Below, piece by piece: positions 8,941 through 12,106 of a stretch of 12,106 bases of DNA. Under the pieces are notes generated by a model. It searched no databases. It saw nothing but the letters and a program-made list of their open reading frames with translations, and had not been told where the DNA came from. A program made the position numbers and the translations under genes. The stretch's first letter is position 1, and each line of letters starts with the position of its first letter. The stretch covers positions 1 to 12,106 of the forward strand of contig WTXG01000581.1 in the NCBI GenBank assembly GCA_022496185.1. Direction: 5' to 3'. The stretch comes from Multifurca ochricompacta (Eukaryota > Basidiomycota > Agaricomycetes > Russulales > Russulaceae).

Positions 8941-10357
8941 TTAGTCAGGGCGGCGACAAAGATGCTCTATGAGCGTGGTTACTACGAGAACATTTACGCT
9001 ATTTCCTATCAATCTATACTTGGTTTTCGTCGAAATACCCACTGGCCACCGGAAAGTACCTACGCTACCCACATCCTCAAAACAGAACAGTCGCAGTAGC
9101 TCTCCAGGTGAGAAATACCGCAATCGAAGTGGACGCAGTATTTCCACAGCTTGCTCGTCCCCACTGGCTTGAGCAAACAAAAATTTATCGAACGTCACGG
9201 TAGTCTGTTACATCTCCTCCATTAGAAAATATCACGCGCAATCATTGAGGGGCATACTGACATCTAGTTCTTCATTCTCTTGGAGAATTGACCCAGTACG
9301 CTCCACTAGTTGCGTATACCCTGTCGATCATCGACGTCAAAAAAGAATGCTCCCGGGTGAAAAACCAGCAGCTGGAGCGGACCTCGAGTGAAGCAACAAG
9401 TTCGCGCCGCAGAAGGCAAGACGATATCGAAAAGCCGCCCCCATTTTGTCAACACGCGGTCGGGCACCGCGTGTGCTGTCAGGGCGTCATGTCCATCGAG
9501 ATAGTCGCGGAGGGGCTGCACTTTGTTCTCAGCCGTCTCGGGGGCAGCCAATGAACATGCATTTTCCCAATCCCAATCTATGCCACGACCGGGGATATGG
9601 CGTAAGATCCGGTCCGAGTGCATGGGAGTGATTAAAGCAGCTGGGGCGCGTGAAGCCAAGAGATAATATCGCAAGCGCGAGTTAGGTACACCGAGTTGTA
9701 GAGGTGTCAGCAGAAACTCGTCCGTAGTGAAACCCAGTTTCGTGAGAACGTCCAGTACTCGACTTCGTGTAGTGGACACCTACTTTACCGATGGATTATT
9801 TGAGAGGAAAGAGATGAGAGGGGATGGCTCGGACCTCAAATCCAGCCACATTCTCAATGAGTAAACGTGTGGGTGCTGCCCCCCGTTCGGCAAGAGCTGG
9901 TAGTATGCCTTCCATTAAATGTAGAAAAGATTGCGCGCGGGGATCCGCCGCCCCCTTCGCATTGGGGTTGAGAACTGTGTAAGGCTGGCACGCAGGGGAC
10001 AAAAGCCATAGGTCCGCGTTGAGTGGCCCTAGCACATCCGCATTCAACATGGTGATGTCAACCTGCCAACGATCAGCTTTGGAGAAGACATCAAAACCGA
10101 GCGCAAAGTTAGTTGCTTGCGAATAAACACGTACTCTGTGCGCGATACCGGGACCATGATTTGCCGTATAGACAGAACAAGCAAGTTGATCCCAATCGAA
10201 AGCGCGAACAACGGTTGCATTGTCCCCGACAGAGCTCCGAGAGAGTGCGAGGTGCAGGCCACCTGAATGAATTCATTCGATTAGAATCAATAAGCATGAA
10301 TGTAGACCAAGAACCAATGCCGCTGTAAAATTCGATTGCTCGGATGGACTGAAACAT
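8941..10357 (-). CDS. TRDMT1: tRNA (cytosine-5) methyltransferase, DNMT2/TRDMT1 family
   Basis: DNMT2 enzymes use S-adenosylmethionine to methylate C38 in the anticodon loop of tRNA-Asp and related tRNAs. The spliced protein is 372 residues (human 391). Motif I, FYSGIGG, is at 10-16; motif IV, SPACQPYT, has the catalytic Cys82; ENV is at 127-129; motif VIII, SRLRYYLLA, at about 167-175; the DNMT2-specific CFT is at 262-264, followed by GYTQLVERTGSIL; motif X, GNSVNV, is near 353. Exons: 10357-10315, 10262-10135, 10062-9835, 9779-9383, 9320-9262 and 9204-8941; introns of 52, 72, 55, 62 and 57 nt all in phase. The intron 1 donor (GTTCTT) is weak but splits GIG-G exactly. In intron 2 an earlier acceptor (AAAG) exists but needs another donor. 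The odd point is Ala in place of the second Pro of the usual PPC. CFT and the lack of any N-terminal DNA-binding domain argue against a DNA methyltransferase. Confidence 0.95.
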
Positions 10358-10740
10358 TGAATTTTGTATGCCCAAGTGAGTAGCGAGTGACAAGATAAAT
10401 AAAAGGTGAATGGTGAATGGCGGATGCGGATGGCAAGGGCAACCAAGGGGACCTCGGCCTCGGCATTACACGGGCCGTTTAATGCCGCGATAACAAGCTT
10501 AGCTGACATAATCGATTTGGATGTTTTTGTTGGATGTTTCGTTTCGCAATTGCTACAGTTCCAGTTCCAGTTCCAGTATAATCATCGCTCACTCAAACTC
10601 TCATCGCCAGTTCATCTTCCCCTCCCCCATTCCTCCTCCAACGAAAAAAAATCAAAGGTGCTCCGATAGATTACTCGACTCAACCATTGATTTACACTAC
10701 ACTGTGTCACTGTAGCGGCCCAGTAACATTCCTGCAAAGC
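10358..10740. promoter_or_regulatory. Divergent promoter region, DNMT2 gene and plus-strand gene
   Basis: The 383-bp gap separates two start codons facing away from each other, so it should hold both promoters. On the plus strand there is a pyrimidine-rich tract at about 10589-10637 upstream of the ATG at 10741, a CAGTTC repeat (10556-10576), and imperfect small repeats (GGTGAAT/GCGGAT units) at 10405-10433. No convincing TATA box is visible. Assignment is by position. Confidence 0.5.
10556..10576 (+). repeat. CAGTTC hexamer tandem repeat, 3.5 copies
   Basis: Three and a half perfect copies of CAGTTC occur in the divergent promoter region. It may be a simple microsatellite or a clustered binding site; the sequence alone does not say which. 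Confidence 0.85.
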
Positions 10741-12075
10741 ATGATGACCCTCTCGCCTTCAGACCTGGAAGACCTTGACTTTGAGCTCACACCAGCCACC
10801 ACATTCTCTGAACCTGTCATGCAAAAGATGGACGCAGCTCCTCTTTCGACCATTCGGACCACACCATCGCAGATTGTAGAACCACAGCAGGCTACCCCTG
10901 CCTTGGGTCCAACGTACGCCATTAGTGGCCTTCACTCCCCGAGTGATGATACTGACTCCTTTGTACTCATGAGCAGCGATTTACCTTGCCTTTCACCATT
11001 TGGACGCTCGACAACCCATTTGCCAACTCCTCAGAGGTGAGCTGCGTTTTACCGATGGTCGGGTACCCATTTCGGAGAGATAGGGAGGTAATGGCGGGAA
11101 GCTTCGGTTGACCACAACATGGCCCCACCACCCTTTGGCCTGAGTAGTTGGCCATGTCAAGTTCCTTGTTATCATTCCTACGTCCCCCGAAATGCCTTTT
11201 GGCTCCCAAAAAAAAAGATTGCCTCAGACTGACGCTGACTGTGGTTCAACAGCCCTAGCTATACTGGCCCTTACTTGAATGGCAAGACCGACTTGCCCCT
11301 ATTGAATGGGTACGTACGCCTACCCAGCTAATACTAAGAAGTCGGTACTAAATGCGGACCTTCCCAGCGCAACTTCACCGTGCCGTTCCCCGGGGAGAGC
11401 GCCAGGACTTCAGCTCAGCGCCAGATACTCACGCCTGATTCGAGCCCAGTGGCCGCACGCAAGTGGGCGCTACACGGAGGGAGGACACGACACCTACGAA
11501 AAAGTGGGCTCCTATTCCGGTTATATATCTTTTTCAGTTAGCTCAACACCCCACCAGGCGCAAGACCCCACCAAGGACGCCGTTGCCGCCGGTTCACCTG
11601 TGAGTAGCACTCGCCTCTATTCGCTACCCCGCTCAAAGTGTTGCAGGGAACTCTTGAAAGTGGAACCTTCAGAGGGTGTCCGTCCGCCGCCAAGTCACTA
11701 ACTGCTAATTCACCGGGGCTGTCGACTCTCTCTTCACCCTTCATGCAAAAAGCCTCCTCCGCTACTCCACCGCGTCGTCCTACGTCGCCTTCTCCGGCAC
11801 GCCCCTCGGGCGCGGAGATTGACCGCATCCAAGCTGACGATGCCTCCACCTGTGCTGTCCAACAACGCTGGGCAGAAGCACAGCGGCCTGATTACATGCG
11901 GCGCATTACGCGCAGTGACGAACACAAGAGCGCGGATATGCCAGGGTTAGGCATTGCAGAGACACCTGTTAAGGGCAGACGTATAGAACTGTGGGGCTTC
12001 CAAGAGACGAGTGAGGAGAGTTTTGAGGAGCGATTGATGGCTGGCGGGTATGGGGGTATGGAGCACTGCGCCTGA
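10741..12075 (+). CDS. Uncharacterised Ser/Pro-rich protein
   Basis: I do not recognise this protein. The model has four exons: 10741-11036, 11253-11309, 11368-11599 and 11647-12075, with introns of 216, 58 and 47 nt, all in phase, giving 337 residues. The start is the first of two tandem ATGs. The N terminus is acidic (SPSDLEDLDFEL, then SPSDDTDSF); the middle is low-complexity Ser, Pro, Ala and Gly; the C-terminal 80 residues are more ordered-looking, with Arg-rich stretches and an acidic segment (QETSEESFEER) before GGYGGMEHCA. There are no membrane segments and no signal peptide. Intron 1 is long for this window and may hide another exon. In exon 3, a GTGGGC...TTTTTCAG segment at 11463-11537 is a multiple of three and could be spliced out without changing frame. 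Any nuclear or regulatory role would be a guess. Confidence 0.6.
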
Positions 12076-12106
12076 GCGCGCCGCGACCCCGCTCCTCCGT
12101 CGCGCG
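12076..12106. other. GC-rich window tail
   Basis: The last 31 bases after the plus-strand stop are very GC-rich with CGCG repeats. Too short to interpret. Confidence 0.6.

Noticed and set aside
1..12106. CRISPR array, transposon ends, rRNA or tRNA genes, viral remnants
   Set aside because: Read on both strands by eye; no spaced repeats, terminal inverted repeats with transposase, or RNA gene signatures were seen. Weak or degenerate copies could be missed without a search.

Overview
The window looks like ordinary chromosomal DNA of a filamentous basidiomycete fungus. Every recognisable gene is split by short GT-AG introns (about 47-81 nt, many with CTNAC-like branch sites), genes are packed with intergenic gaps of about 175-390 bp, and the eIF5, SCP-x-type thiolase and DNMT2 proteins read most like Agaricomycete versions. 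That placement rests on protein resemblance from memory, not on a search.

Layout from left to right. (1) Minus strand, 1 to about 3549: a large uncharacterised coiled-coil protein whose 3' end runs off the left edge and whose start codon is not settled; it carries an apparent one-base frameshift near 2275 and probably a 9-nt microexon. (2) Minus, 3677-4606: an uncharacterised multi-span membrane protein ORF. (3) Minus, 4961-6964: an 11-exon SCP-x-type thiolase ending in the peroxisomal signal AKL, with two microexons (27 and 15 nt) that restore strongly conserved residues. (4) Minus, 7140-8549: translation initiation factor eIF5, 4 exons, 399 codons. (5) Minus, 8941-10357: a DNMT2/TRDMT1-type tRNA cytosine-5 methyltransferase, 6 exons, 372 codons. 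(6) Plus, 10741-12075: an uncharacterised Ser/Pro-rich protein, 4 exons, divergently transcribed from the DNMT2 gene across a 383-bp region holding a short hexamer repeat.

The genes do not form an operon or an obvious pathway. eIF5 and DNMT2 both touch translation (start-codon selection; tRNA modification) and the thiolase is peroxisomal lipid metabolism, but co-location in a fungal genome is weak evidence of joint function. I found no tRNA or rRNA gene, transposon, CRISPR array or virus-derived gene. The best points for a second look are the exon architecture (very small exons in two of the genes), the frameshift and missing start of the coiled-coil gene, and the altered motif IV of the DNMT2 protein. 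I do not see convincing evidence of a new biological system.
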